Assembly (NCBI RefSeq): GCF_001295265.1
Contig: NZ_LJOD01000019.1
Coordinates: forward strand, 29,468 to 93,467
Reading direction: 5' to 3'
From: Chryseobacterium indologenes
GTDB taxonomy: Bacteria > Bacteroidota > Bacteroidia > Flavobacteriales > Weeksellaceae
Length of the DNA stretch: 64,000 nucleotides
Part shown: one piece after another, positions 15,454 to 23,260 of the stretch
How the letters are laid out: each line of letters opens with the position of its first letter
How positions within the stretch are numbered: position 1 is the first letter of the stretch
Position numbers and translations under genes: made by a program
The notes under the pieces: generated by a model
What the model saw: only the letters and a program-made list of their open reading frames with translations
Database searches by the model: none
What the model was told of the DNA's origin: nothing

Positions 15454-16497
15454 ATGAGAAGACTACCGATTTATTTTTTGGTTGATATTTCCGAATCTAT
15501 GGTAGGAGAGCCTATCGAACAGGTACAGGAAGGTATTGCCAACATCATCAGAGAATTAAAAAAAGACCCGTATTCACTGGAAACGGTTTATATTTCTGTG
15601 ATCGGTTTTGCAGGAGAAGCCGAAGTTATTACTCCGCTTCAGGATATCATCAGCTTTTATCCTCCCAAAATTCCGATTGGAAGCGGAACATCATTATCCC
15701 AGGGGTTGATTAAAGTAATGGATTGCATAGACCGGGATATTGTAAAAACAACCTACGAGAGAAAAGGCGACTGGAAACCTATTGTTTTTCTGTTTACAGA
15801 TGGAGTTCCTACAGATGATGCTACCAAAGCAATTGAAAGATGGAATACCAAATACAACGGAAAAGCCAATACCATTGCCGTATCCATCGGAGAAAATACC
15901 AATTATAAGCTTCTGGGCTCTTTGGCCGAAAATGTACTGCTTTTTAATAATTCCGATGAAAATTCCTACAAAGAGTTTTTCAAATGGGTGACAGATTCCA
16001 TTAAAACAACCAGCCAGAGTGTTACCGAAGCCAATAAAGAAGGGATCAATCTGTCAAAGATCGACTCCATTATCCTGGAAAAAGTAGACCCTGAAATGGA
16101 ACAAAGATTTCCGGATAACAATTTTGTGGTTCTGAATGGTAAATGCTCAGAAACCGAAAAACTTTACCTTATGAAGTTTAAGAAAGCCTTTACGGATTCA
16201 GGAATTATGGGAATGTCTACAAGGTATTATAAGCTGGACGGGGCCTATAAAATTGATGAAAAAGCGTATATGAGACTTTCTTCATCCCAGAGAAATAACC
16301 TCAAAATCTCTATTGAAGAGCTACAGGGCGGAACGTCCTGCCCTCACTGTGCCAATCCTATTGCGCTGGCTACCTGTTCCTGCGGCGGAATTCACTGCCT
16401 GAAAGGAGAAGGTTACAACAAGTGCCCGTGGTGCGGAACATCCGATTATTACGGATTCTCCAGCGGAGGTTATGATATTAACAGAACGCTGGGATAA
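15454..16497 (+). CDS. vWA-domain protein with C-terminal zinc ribbon, TerY type (2)
   Basis: A 347-residue protein: vWA domain (residues 1-210; MIDAS DISES, SGTSLSQGL, FTDGVPTD), a middle region of unknown fold, and a C-terminal zinc-ribbon-like module with CPHC, CSC and CPWC clusters. ATG 15454 is used; the longer frame overlaps the previous gene and adds 23 residues without family character. This is the TerY of the three-gene TerY-P unit (vWA, PP2C, kinase) described by comparative genomics. The zinc module resembles the one in the kinase two genes on. Confidence 0.87.
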   Translation: MRRLPIYFLVDISESMVGEPIEQVQEGIANIIRELKKDPYSLETVYISVIGFAGEAEVITPLQDIISFYPPKIPIGSGTSLSQGLIKVMDCIDRDIVKTTYERKGDWKPIVFLFTDGVPTDDATKAIERWNTKYNGKANTIAVSIGENTNYKLLGSLAENVLLFNNSDENSYKEFFKWVTDSIKTTSQSVTEANKEGINLSKIDSIILEKVDPEMEQRFPDNNFVVLNGKCSETEKLYLMKFKKAFTDSGIMGMSTRYYKLDGAYKIDEKAYMRLSSSQRNNLKISIEELQGGTSCPHCANPIALATCSCGGIHCLKGEGYNKCPWCGTSDYYGFSSGGYDINRTLG

Positions 16498-16510
16498 CAG
16501 CAGACGTACT

Positions 16511-17806
16511 ATGGGAAGTATCTTTTTTAATAACAGAGGGAAAGAGCAGCAGGATGATCCGAACTCTTCCGGAGGCGAGAATGCCAGGGAAAAAACTTTG
16601 ATCCTTAAAGAAAAAGAGGAATTCAGAGAAGCTTATCTGGTCCTGAAAAATGCAACTTCAAGAAAGTTTTATGAATTCAGTTTTGAGCTGGAAGATTTTC
16701 CCAATATTAAGATTAAAACCATCAGAAATATTGAGGAAACCGGACTGAAATTTGAAGAGAACGTGATATCCGGGATTTCCACAGGAGGTAATGTCTATGA
16801 TCTGGATATTGAATTTTACCATATCCGGGATGAAAATAATTCAGACCTTAAAAGAGTCCAGCTTTATGTGAATGCCGATCCTAAAGATCTATGGAAAAAT
16901 ATTCCCGGTGATACCAGTGCTGCTTTCTATAAACCTGATGAAGTCTCATGGAAAGGAACTTTTCTGGATAAAAAAATAGTAGCTGCATCCAAAAGGGGCC
17001 GTTCACATGCCCATGAAGGAAAATTCAGGGAGGATGATTTTGCCGTAAATCAACTTCCCGAAGGATGGAATATTATTTCCGTATCTGATGGGGCAGGTTC
17101 TGCGGAAATGGCAAGAGAAGGCTCAAGGCTCGCTGTATATTCAGCCAATGAATTCTTTGATTCACCATTCATATTGCAGGAACTGGAGAAGAATGTTAAA
17201 GTCATTTATAATGCTGCATCAGGAGTACATTCAGAAGCAGAAAAGAATATTACCGGAATTTTATCTGAAAGTGTAAGACATGTATACAAAGTTTTAGATA
17301 AAAAAGCATCGGAACATTCCCTTTCTATCAAAGATTTTCATGCCACCCTTATTTTTACACTCGCTAAGAAGTTTGAATTCGGATATGTTTTTCTGAGCTT
17401 TGGAGTAGGAGACTGCCCTATTAACCTCATCAGCCCCGATTTTTCTGAAGTAAAGCTGTTAAACCGGATGGATGTAGGAGAATTCAGCGGGGGAACCCGT
17501 TTTATTACCATGAATGAAATTTTTAATGACCAGATGATTTCCCGTTTCGGAATGACCTGCGTTAATGACTTTTCCTATCTGGTATTGATGACGGACGGGA
17601 TTTATGATCCCAAATTCATTACAGAAAACAAGCTCGAAGATCCGGAAAGCTGGACAACTTTTTTTAATGACCTCAACGGAAATAATAATGACCGTATAAA
17701 GGTTGATTTTATTAACGATACAGATATTGACCGCCAGCTTCTGCAATGGGCAGATTTCTGGAGCAGAGGAAATCACGATGACAGAACCCTGGCCATAATC
17801 TATTAA
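16511..17806 (+). CDS. PP2C-type protein phosphatase of the TerY-P unit
   Basis: A 431-residue protein. Residues about 1-150 are a strand-rich region I do not recognise. The PP2C domain follows: SHAHEGKFREDDFAV (metal Asp), ISVSDGAGSAEMAREGS, FLSFGVGDCPINL, LVLMTDGIYDPKF and the final NHDDRTLAIIY, which supply the metal-binding aspartates. It should reverse the phosphorylation made by the downstream kinase. ATG 16511 is chosen; an earlier in-frame ATG (16472) would overlap the vWA gene by 26 bases. The kinase starts three bases after the stop. Confidence 0.87.
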   Translation: MGSIFFNNRGKEQQDDPNSSGGENAREKTLILKEKEEFREAYLVLKNATSRKFYEFSFELEDFPNIKIKTIRNIEETGLKFEENVISGISTGGNVYDLDIEFYHIRDENNSDLKRVQLYVNADPKDLWKNIPGDTSAAFYKPDEVSWKGTFLDKKIVAASKRGRSHAHEGKFREDDFAVNQLPEGWNIISVSDGAGSAEMAREGSRLAVYSANEFFDSPFILQELEKNVKVIYNAASGVHSEAEKNITGILSESVRHVYKVLDKKASEHSLSIKDFHATLIFTLAKKFEFGYVFLSFGVGDCPINLISPDFSEVKLLNRMDVGEFSGGTRFITMNEIFNDQMISRFGMTCVNDFSYLVLMTDGIYDPKFITENKLEDPESWTTFFNDLNGNNNDRIKVDFINDTDIDRQLLQWADFWSRGNHDDRTLAIIY

Positions 17807-17809
17807 AAC

Positions 17810-19321
17810 ATGAAAAAGACTGTTAAGGTTGTTTCTATTTTAGACCCAGCCAAATCATATGAATATATAGATGAAAATCCCATTCGCGGAGGAGTTAAAG
17901 ATGTTTATTTTTCTCCCGAAAGAGATTATGTCGTAGCTTTTTACAGAAATCCTGTGGATGCCGGGCAGAAAGAACGTATCATGCGGATCGTATCTACTTA
18001 TCTGGCAAACATACAAAGCGGAACCTCATCAGAATACTTTCTGAACGAAATATTCAGGTGGCCGTATGATATTGTGGAAAAAGGAAAACTTACGGGAATT
18101 GTTGTTCCCGTATATCACCATAAATTCTTCTTTGCTAAAGGGTATATCGGTTCAGATAATATCCAGGGTGAAGACAAAGTGGGAAAATGGTTTACTTCCC
18201 CGATGTTCAGAAACCAGCAGTACCCGTTAAGACTTGACCAGTCGGAACTTGGTGACTGGCTGAGCTATTTCCAGATTGCCATCAATATCAGCAGGGGAGT
18301 AAAAAAGCTTCACCAGATGGGGCTGGCCCATTCAGATCTTTCTTACAATAATATTCTGGTGGACCCGGTAACGAAATCAGCCTGTATTATTGATATAGAC
18401 GGATTGGTGGTGCCGAAATTATTCCCACCCGAAGTGATCGGAACGGCAGATTTTATTGCGCCTGAAGTGCTGAAGACCAAACATCTGAATATTCAGGATC
18501 CCGGGAGACACCTGCCCAACCAGAAAACTGATCTTCATGCCCTTGCAGCACTCATTTACATGTATCTGCTGAGAAGGCATCCTCTGAGAGGAGGAAAAAT
18601 ATGGGATCTGGACTCTGAAAAGGATGAAATACTTTCTATGGGAGAGAAAGCAACATTTGTGGAACATCCTGATGATTCCGTGAACCATGTGAAGCCTGAT
18701 CATCTGAAGAAGTGGGAGACTTTCTGGGGAGATCCTCAAAAGGTTCCGTATACGATTACCGGACCTTACCTTTCCGAGCTGTTCAAAAAAGCTTTTGTTG
18801 ATGGCCTCCATGATCCGATAAGACGTCCCCTGGCTAATGAATGGGAAACCGCTTTACTGAAAACGGTAGATCTTATCCAACCCTGCTCTAACGCATCCTG
18901 CACAGAAAAATGGTATGTTTTTGACAATACCAGCAATCCTAAATGTCCTTTCTGTGGTACGCCACATCAGGGAACACTTCCTGTGCTGGATCTGTATTTT
19001 AAATTTGATGATGAGGTCTGGAAACCCGAAAACCACAGGTTGATGGTGTATAATAACCAGTATCTTTTCAAATGGCACGTTTCCCGAAAAGTGATCCGGA
19101 ATGAAAATCTCACCAAGCAGGATAAAATGCCTGTGGGATATTTTACGTTTCATCAGGGGAAATGGGTATTGGTTAATCAAAGCTTAACGTCTATGAAAGA
19201 TGTTACAGAGCAGAAAGAGATTCCGCCGGGCTCAATGACAGAGCTAACTGACGGAAAAAAGATCCTTTTATCTGCTGAAGAAGGAGGCAGGCTGATTTAT
19301 GTAACGCTGGCGAATCAATAA
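17810..19321 (+). CDS. protein kinase of the TerY-P unit with zinc ribbon and FHA-like tail
   Basis: A 503-residue kinase-like protein. The catalytic loop reads HSDLSYNNIL (around residue 173) and the Mg loop DIDGLV (around 194); GTADFIAPEVL matches the APE motif. The beta-3 segment reads VVAFYR, with no Lys in the usual VAIK place, so ATP binding may use Arg. After residue about 355 comes a Cys cluster (C-x4-C and CPFC). The final 100 residues (HVSRKV, GKWVLVNQSLTS, IPPGSMTELTDGKKILLS) look like a divergent FHA fold, which would bind phosphothreonine; this last point is inference. It ends the operon. Confidence 0.85.
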   Translation: MKKTVKVVSILDPAKSYEYIDENPIRGGVKDVYFSPERDYVVAFYRNPVDAGQKERIMRIVSTYLANIQSGTSSEYFLNEIFRWPYDIVEKGKLTGIVVPVYHHKFFFAKGYIGSDNIQGEDKVGKWFTSPMFRNQQYPLRLDQSELGDWLSYFQIAINISRGVKKLHQMGLAHSDLSYNNILVDPVTKSACIIDIDGLVVPKLFPPEVIGTADFIAPEVLKTKHLNIQDPGRHLPNQKTDLHALAALIYMYLLRRHPLRGGKIWDLDSEKDEILSMGEKATFVEHPDDSVNHVKPDHLKKWETFWGDPQKVPYTITGPYLSELFKKAFVDGLHDPIRRPLANEWETALLKTVDLIQPCSNASCTEKWYVFDNTSNPKCPFCGTPHQGTLPVLDLYFKFDDEVWKPENHRLMVYNNQYLFKWHVSRKVIRNENLTKQDKMPVGYFTFHQGKWVLVNQSLTSMKDVTEQKEIPPGSMTELTDGKKILLSAEEGGRLIYVTLANQ

Positions 19322-19435
19322 ACGTTTGGCTGAAGCCATTAATGATACAGAAAGTTTATTTATGGTCCCGAAGATCAGGCGATTGAGCAGATTTTTTCTG
19401 TGATCATATAGAAATCATAGATTGTAATCCAGACT

Positions 19436-19900
19436 TTATAATTTTTTATCACCTGAAAATTCCATGAAATAAGAATGCTCATCTTCACCAACAATTTTAA
19501 ACCCTAAAGCAGAATATAAGTTTTGTGCTTTATTGGTTTTCAATACGCTCAGAGAAACTTTTTTCCCTGTTTCTGAGGCTTCATCAAGAATATCTCTCAA
19601 TATTTTTCTGCCCAGTCCCCGGCCCTGCAGCTCAGGATCAATCTGAAGCTGGAGAACTTCTGTTTTCTCTTCTGTCCGGTTAATTTTTAATAATCCGATG
19701 GGATGATGATTTAAGAAAATAATATGCGCCTTATCAAACTGGTAAAGAACCCTTTGTAAAGTAGCTTCACGATCAGTAGGTAAACTGGATTTTTCGTAGT
19801 GAGGATTCATGGTTTTCATTCTCAGGCTGAGAAGGAAATCAATATCAGTTTCATTGGCTTTTTCATAATGCAGGTTAAGATCCATTGTTTTATTTTTCAT
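19436..19900 (-). CDS. GNAT-family N-acetyltransferase
   Basis: A 154-residue acetyl-CoA-dependent acetyltransferase. The acetyl-CoA loop is QLQIDPELQGRGLGRKIL (Q/RxxGxG/A), followed by the beta-bulge strand KVSLSVLKTNKAQNLYSALGFKIVGE typical of the family. Substrate unknown. It is the last gene of a minus-strand cluster, nine bases after the preceding gene. ATG 19900 is used; a second ATG (19885) is possible. Confidence 0.85.
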   Translation of the reverse strand: MKNKTMDLNLHYEKANETDIDFLLSLRMKTMNPHYEKSSLPTDREATLQRVLYQFDKAHIIFLNHHPIGLLKINRTEEKTEVLQLQIDPELQGRGLGRKILRDILDEASETGKKVSLSVLKTNKAQNLYSALGFKIVGEDEHSYFMEFSGDKKL

Positions 19901-19909
19901 TAAATACCA

Positions 19910-20508
19910 TTAACAGGAGTCTAAAATAACGATTCCTGTATTTTTATCAGCGTTAATTTTAGATTTCATGGCTACAGAAGAGAGGAAAAAATCATAAGCC
20001 CTGCAAACCGTTTGTGTGGTGATATTATCTTTGTTGAACATCTTTTTCAGATATTCGAATTCATTTTCCGCTTCTTCTAAGATAGGTCTATTAACCGGAT
20101 TATCCTTAATTTCAAGGCCTGTTTTTTCTTCAGGTTCAGTAAAAGTATATTCAGAACCATCCAGCCTGCTGTCCAGAATTTTTTTGGTCAGAAGAATCAT
20201 ATAATCATTGAACCTCATAAAATCTTTTGAATCAACAGTAAGACCGATATCTTCGTCTGTCATTTGATCAACCTGAAAGTAATGGGTGTAATCTTCATTT
20301 AAAAATGAAATAATTGCAGAGAGCTCTTTAGCAGAGATTCTATTGATATCATTTCTGACGGTTTCTAACAAATTGTCAAAATTTATTTCATCAAAACCAA
20401 TTTCACTTTTTTAATATATTCTTTGAAATTTCCGGAATGCACAAGGTGCTCATAAAGAGTTGGTGCTTTCTCTTTATCAAACATATAAATGGCCGTATTT
20501 CTTCCCAT
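19910..20508 (-). pseudogene. unknown protein split by a one-base shift at an A6 run
   Basis: The frame from ATG 20508 reads MGRNTAIYMFDKEKAPTLYE and on for 41 codons to a TAA at 20383-20385. A second frame, open from just after 20412 to 19910, continues KSEIGFDEINFDNLLETV and so on. Adding one A to the run at 20412-20407 joins them into one 199-residue protein without an internal stop. I do not know the family. The product is about the same length as the protein at 26506-27123, and both share ELSxII-xxxN and DSxxFxxF motifs, so they look like paralogues. An assembly error, true decay or -1 slippage on AAAAAAG are all possible. Confidence 0.7.
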
Positions 20509-20524
20509 GATCCGATAGATTAAG

Positions 20525-21046
20525 TTATTTCAGAACTATTTTCAGTCCCATTTCTTCTTTCATATAAAGCAGAACCTCAGCATTTCCTCTCGCATCATCT
20601 ACGGGATTATGGGTATGTTCCGTCTTACGGAGGTGTTTCCATTGGGCAAACGTATCTTTTTCCAGTCCGCAATACAGATCAGAAAGTCTTCGGGAAGAGT
20701 AGCCAAAAGGATTTCTTCCGATAAAATGATGAAAATACCAGCAGATAAACATCCAGTCGAAACCATTATTATCACTGATAAAAATAGGTCTTCCCTTAGA
20801 ATTTTCTTTAATCCATTCCTCAAAAGCCAGCATTACGCGTTCCGGATCATCAAAATTCATCGTTTCCTCTCTGCTGAAGCCGGAAACCGCCAGCGCATCA
20901 GGATTGAATTGATCCGATATGGGTTTCAATTTTCCATAAAATGTCCGGTCCAGTTTTTCATCAACCAGCACAGCTCCGAAGCACACCATTGAAAAATCTC
21001 CCGGAATAGGGCCGTCTGACTCTATATCCACCATAAAATAGCTCAT
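20525..21046 (-). CDS. DEDD-type 3'-5' exonuclease-like protein
   Basis: A 173-residue cytosolic protein of the DEDDh exonuclease superfamily. MVDIESDGPIPGDFSMVCFGAVLVD carries the first Asp/Glu pair; SDNNGFDWMFICWYFHHFIG supplies the second Asp; HNPVDDARGNAEVL is the HxxxxD third motif. The small size and FGAV strand resemble RNase AS/ExoX-type enzymes that trim RNA or DNA 3' ends. It starts three bases after the stop of the gene upstream and ends 17 bases before the split gene, so the four genes 21586-19436 form one unit. Confidence 0.82.
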   Translation of the reverse strand: MSYFMVDIESDGPIPGDFSMVCFGAVLVDEKLDRTFYGKLKPISDQFNPDALAVSGFSREETMNFDDPERVMLAFEEWIKENSKGRPIFISDNNGFDWMFICWYFHHFIGRNPFGYSSRRLSDLYCGLEKDTFAQWKHLRKTEHTHNPVDDARGNAEVLLYMKEEMGLKIVLK

Positions 21047-21049
21047 AAC

Positions 21050-21586
21050 CTAATCGAATTTAATATTTCTTATCTTCATATATTCCTCATCAACTTCTTC
21101 CTTTTCCATACGGTCCGGGTATGTAGTAATCTTTAGCAGCTGATTGTTGAAGTTTTTTCCTACAATGAGTTCATTGCCATAAGATTTAAATTTTGAGGGC
21201 ATAAAGAATATTTCTGTTTTATTTAAAGTATGAATATTGAAAATAAAAAACCTCTCTCTATGTTTGTCGTGGTAACGAACAATAAGGAAATTTTCAAAAA
21301 ATTGTAACCGTACGCCGAATGCGGGATGACCTATCGTATTAAGCGGAGGATGCCAGGTAATAACAGTATCTTTGCAGAGCCATATTTTTACCATATCATT
21401 ACCAACATCGTTAAGGATCCACCAGGCTGCCCATCCGTTATCACTGACAGCGGTCTGCCATGCCGATACCGAATTTTCAGCTCCGTAATGGTCTGTCCAT
21501 ACGATTTCATCTTCTTTGATTTCCGTATCAACGTTCTGTGCGTAAAGTTCTTCCTGAACGAGCAGGAAAATTTCTTTCGTGGTCAT
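21050..21586 (-). CDS. hypothetical protein
   Basis: A 178-residue protein I do not recognise. It is soluble, rich in aromatic residues (WAAWWILND, VITWHPP) and strand-like throughout, with a charged C-terminus. No signal peptide or membrane segment. It heads the minus-strand unit that includes the exonuclease, the split gene and the GNAT; unknowns of this kind next to small nucleases are often immunity or accessory proteins, but nothing here proves that. Confidence 0.7.
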   Translation of the reverse strand: MTTKEIFLLVQEELYAQNVDTEIKEDEIVWTDHYGAENSVSAWQTAVSDNGWAAWWILNDVGNDMVKIWLCKDTVITWHPPLNTIGHPAFGVRLQFFENFLIVRYHDKHRERFFIFNIHTLNKTEIFFMPSKFKSYGNELIVGKNFNNQLLKITTYPDRMEKEEVDEEYMKIRNIKFD

Positions 21587-21640
21587 TGTTTTTTCTTTGA
21601 TCCAGCGAATATATTGAAATTATTCCTGCAGTTGGAAAGT

Positions 21641-22837
21641 TTATGCCAGTTCAAAAAAACTTCTTCTCCCGATCTTCATCTTCATTTCTTTTTTCAGTTC
21701 AATTTGCTGTTCGGGATCTGTTATTTTGATATCATTAATCTGGACTCCTCCATTCAGAATCAGCCTTCGTACAGCAGATTTGCTGAGGTCATTTTTTAAA
21801 TGATGGCAAAGTTCAACTAAAGAAACTGTATGCTGATGTTCTAAAGATTCTATTAAAACCTTCTCATAGACTTTCTCTTCAAAATTTTTATTCTGAAACT
21901 GGCTTTTAAAAAACTGTTCTGCATAATCTGCTGAAGCCTCATCATGATATTGGGTAATAATGTTTTTAGCAATCAGTTTTTTAATTTTCATCGGATTTTC
22001 ACCGTTTTCTATTTTTTGTTTTAAATGGTTCTTTTCTTCAAGAGAAAAATCGGTGGTAAGATCAATGAATTCATCAATAAGACTATCCGGGATCGACATG
22101 GTTTTCCCAAACATTTCATTAGGTTCATCCGTCAGTCCTATAATATTGTTAAGAGATTTACTCATTTTTTCCTTTCCGTCAAGGCCTTTCAGCAGTGGCA
22201 TACACATAACAATCTGTGCCGGCAGATCATGAACTTCCTGAAGCTGTCTTCCCATTGTACAGTTGAAGAGCTGATCTGTACCGCCCATTTCAATGTCACA
22301 TTCAATCTTCACCGAATCAAATCCCTGAAGAATAGGATACACCAGTTCATGCATGGCGATTGGCGTGTTTTCTGTGAATCTCTTATTGAAATCGTTTCTG
22401 TGCATCAGCTGGGCTATAGTCACTTTTGACATCAGCTGAATGACCTCCGAAAAACTGAGGGCATCCAGCCAGTCAGAGTTAAAAACAACTCGGGTTTTAT
22501 CCGGATCAAGGATCTTTGAAAGCTGGCTGATGTAGGTCTGTGCGTTATGATTTACCTCTTCAGCAGTCAGTGGCTTTCTTGCCTTGTTCTTTCCTGTTGG
22601 ATCTCCGATTCTTGCCGTAAAACTGCCTACTACAATGATAATCTGATGTCCCAGCTCCTGAAATTGTTTAAGTTTTTTTAGAACTACGGCATGTCCCAAA
22701 TGAAGATCAGGAGCTGTAGGATCAAAGCCCAGCTTGATGATTAATTTCCTGTTTTCTGCCTCCGCCTGTCGGAGTTTCTGCTCCAGTCCGTTTTCAGGGA
22801 GGATGATGGCTGCATTTTCTTGTAATGTACTGATCAT
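21641..22837 (-). CDS. tyrS: tyrosyl-tRNA synthetase
   Basis: A 398-residue class I synthetase that charges tRNA-Tyr. Signatures: KLGFDPTAPDLHLGHAVVL (HIGH motif), GDPTGKNKARK, MGGTDQLFNC and KEKMSKSLNN (KMSKS). The C-terminal S4-like RNA-binding domain ends VRRLILNGGVQINDIKI. It is of the TyrZ-like branch rather than the longer common form, judging from the N-terminal pattern. It is transcribed behind an attenuator leader with tandem Tyr codons, so expression probably rises when charged tRNA-Tyr is scarce. Confidence 0.95.
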   Translation of the reverse strand: MISTLQENAAIILPENGLEQKLRQAEAENRKLIIKLGFDPTAPDLHLGHAVVLKKLKQFQELGHQIIIVVGSFTARIGDPTGKNKARKPLTAEEVNHNAQTYISQLSKILDPDKTRVVFNSDWLDALSFSEVIQLMSKVTIAQLMHRNDFNKRFTENTPIAMHELVYPILQGFDSVKIECDIEMGGTDQLFNCTMGRQLQEVHDLPAQIVMCMPLLKGLDGKEKMSKSLNNIIGLTDEPNEMFGKTMSIPDSLIDEFIDLTTDFSLEEKNHLKQKIENGENPMKIKKLIAKNIITQYHDEASADYAEQFFKSQFQNKNFEEKVYEKVLIESLEHQHTVSLVELCHHLKNDLSKSAVRRLILNGGVQINDIKITDPEQQIELKKEMKMKIGRRSFFELA

Positions 22838-22857
22838 GTTGTATTAATTTTAAAATG

Positions 22858-22885
22858 AAAAAGCCCGGACAACAATGTCCGGGCT
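22858..22885 (-). terminator. attenuator hairpin in the tyrS leader
   Basis: On the minus strand AGCCCGGACA (22885-22876) pairs with TGTCCGGGCT (22871-22862) around a TTGT loop, followed by TTTT. It ends 20 bases before the tyrS ATG and points in the direction of tyrS, so it must be passed for expression. Confidence 0.85.
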
Positions 22886-22956
22886 CTATATGATGGGTTA
22901 GAATATTTTTATAGTATCACAGATATAGAAAGTTTTCCCGAACGGCTGGTCGGGGA
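22877..22956 (-). promoter_or_regulatory. alternative RNA pairings of the tyrS attenuator
   Basis: Segment 1 (CCCGA, 22954-22950) can pair with segment 2 (TCGGG, 22941-22937). Segment 2 extended (GTTCGGG, 22943-22937) can instead pair over seven bases, with one G-U, to CCCGGAC (22883-22877), the 5' arm of the terminator. A ribosome stalled on the Tyr codons just upstream would cover segment 1, free segment 2 and block the terminator. Confidence 0.7.
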
Positions 22957-23007
22957 GTAATACTCACTGAAGAAAGGAAGGCGCAATATGCTGTTCAGGT
23001 GTTTCAT
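22909..23007 (-). CDS. tyrS leader peptide
   Basis: A 32-codon frame from ATG 23007 to TAA 22909. It encodes MKHLNSILRLPFFSEYYSPT and then SRSGKLSISVIL. Tandem Phe codons (12-13) and tandem Tyr codons (16-17, TAT TAC at 22962-22957) lie just before an RNA stem. Its start is about eight bases after a -7 box and its stop is 24 bases before the attenuator. Position, Tyr codons and the pairing options described in the next entry support a role in translation-coupled attenuation. Confidence 0.75.
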   Translation of the reverse strand: MKHLNSILRLPFFSEYYSPTSRSGKLSISVIL

Positions 23008-23015
23008 CTGTATTG

Positions 23016-23044
23016 TAAAGATAACATTTTTTCTGTTATTCCAA
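23016..23044 (-). promoter_or_regulatory. promoter of the tyrS leader transcript
   Basis: TTG (23044-23042), 18 bases, then TATCTTTA (23023-23016), one base off the TAnnTTTG consensus. Transcription would begin near 23010. Confidence 0.6.
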
Positions 23045-23047
23045 TAT

Positions 23048-23143
23048 TTAAACCATTAAGATGCCTTGTATGAAACAAGTAAGGTAAGATTTTAGCAAAA
23101 AAACTTAAAAATTTTAATCATTTTACCAATCCTAATGGTTTAA
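23048..23143. repeat. inverted repeat upstream of tyrS
   Basis: TTAAACCATTA (23048-23058) and its complement TAATGGTTTAA (about 23133-23143) flank 74 AT-rich bases. It may be the ends of a small dispersed element. The rest of the gap between tyrS and the oxidoreductase gene holds no frame I trust. Confidence 0.4.
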
Positions 23144-23260
23144 AATAATGGTTCAAAACAATTTTACTTGTCATTCCTTAAGCCAATACCATGCCATAAA
23201 TTCTTCATTTTCAAACGGGAGAAATTCGTAAGAGTGAATTATTTCAGAATAAAAGTCCTG

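Noticed and set aside
16472..16510. Upstream ATG of the PP2C gene, overlapping the vWA gene
   Set aside because: The added residues lack family character; ATG 16511 follows the previous stop cleanly. Not fully excluded.
13434..19321. Classical tellurite-resistance operon
   Set aside because: No TerC or TerB here, so resistance to tellurite cannot be claimed.
21326..21799. Long plus-strand frame opposite the tyrS and unknown genes
   Set aside because: It is antisense to two convincing coding regions and has no recognisable protein pattern.
22838..23040. T-box riboswitch upstream of tyrS
   Set aside because: No T-box bulge consensus or specifier loop is seen; the leader ORF and alternative stems explain the terminator better.
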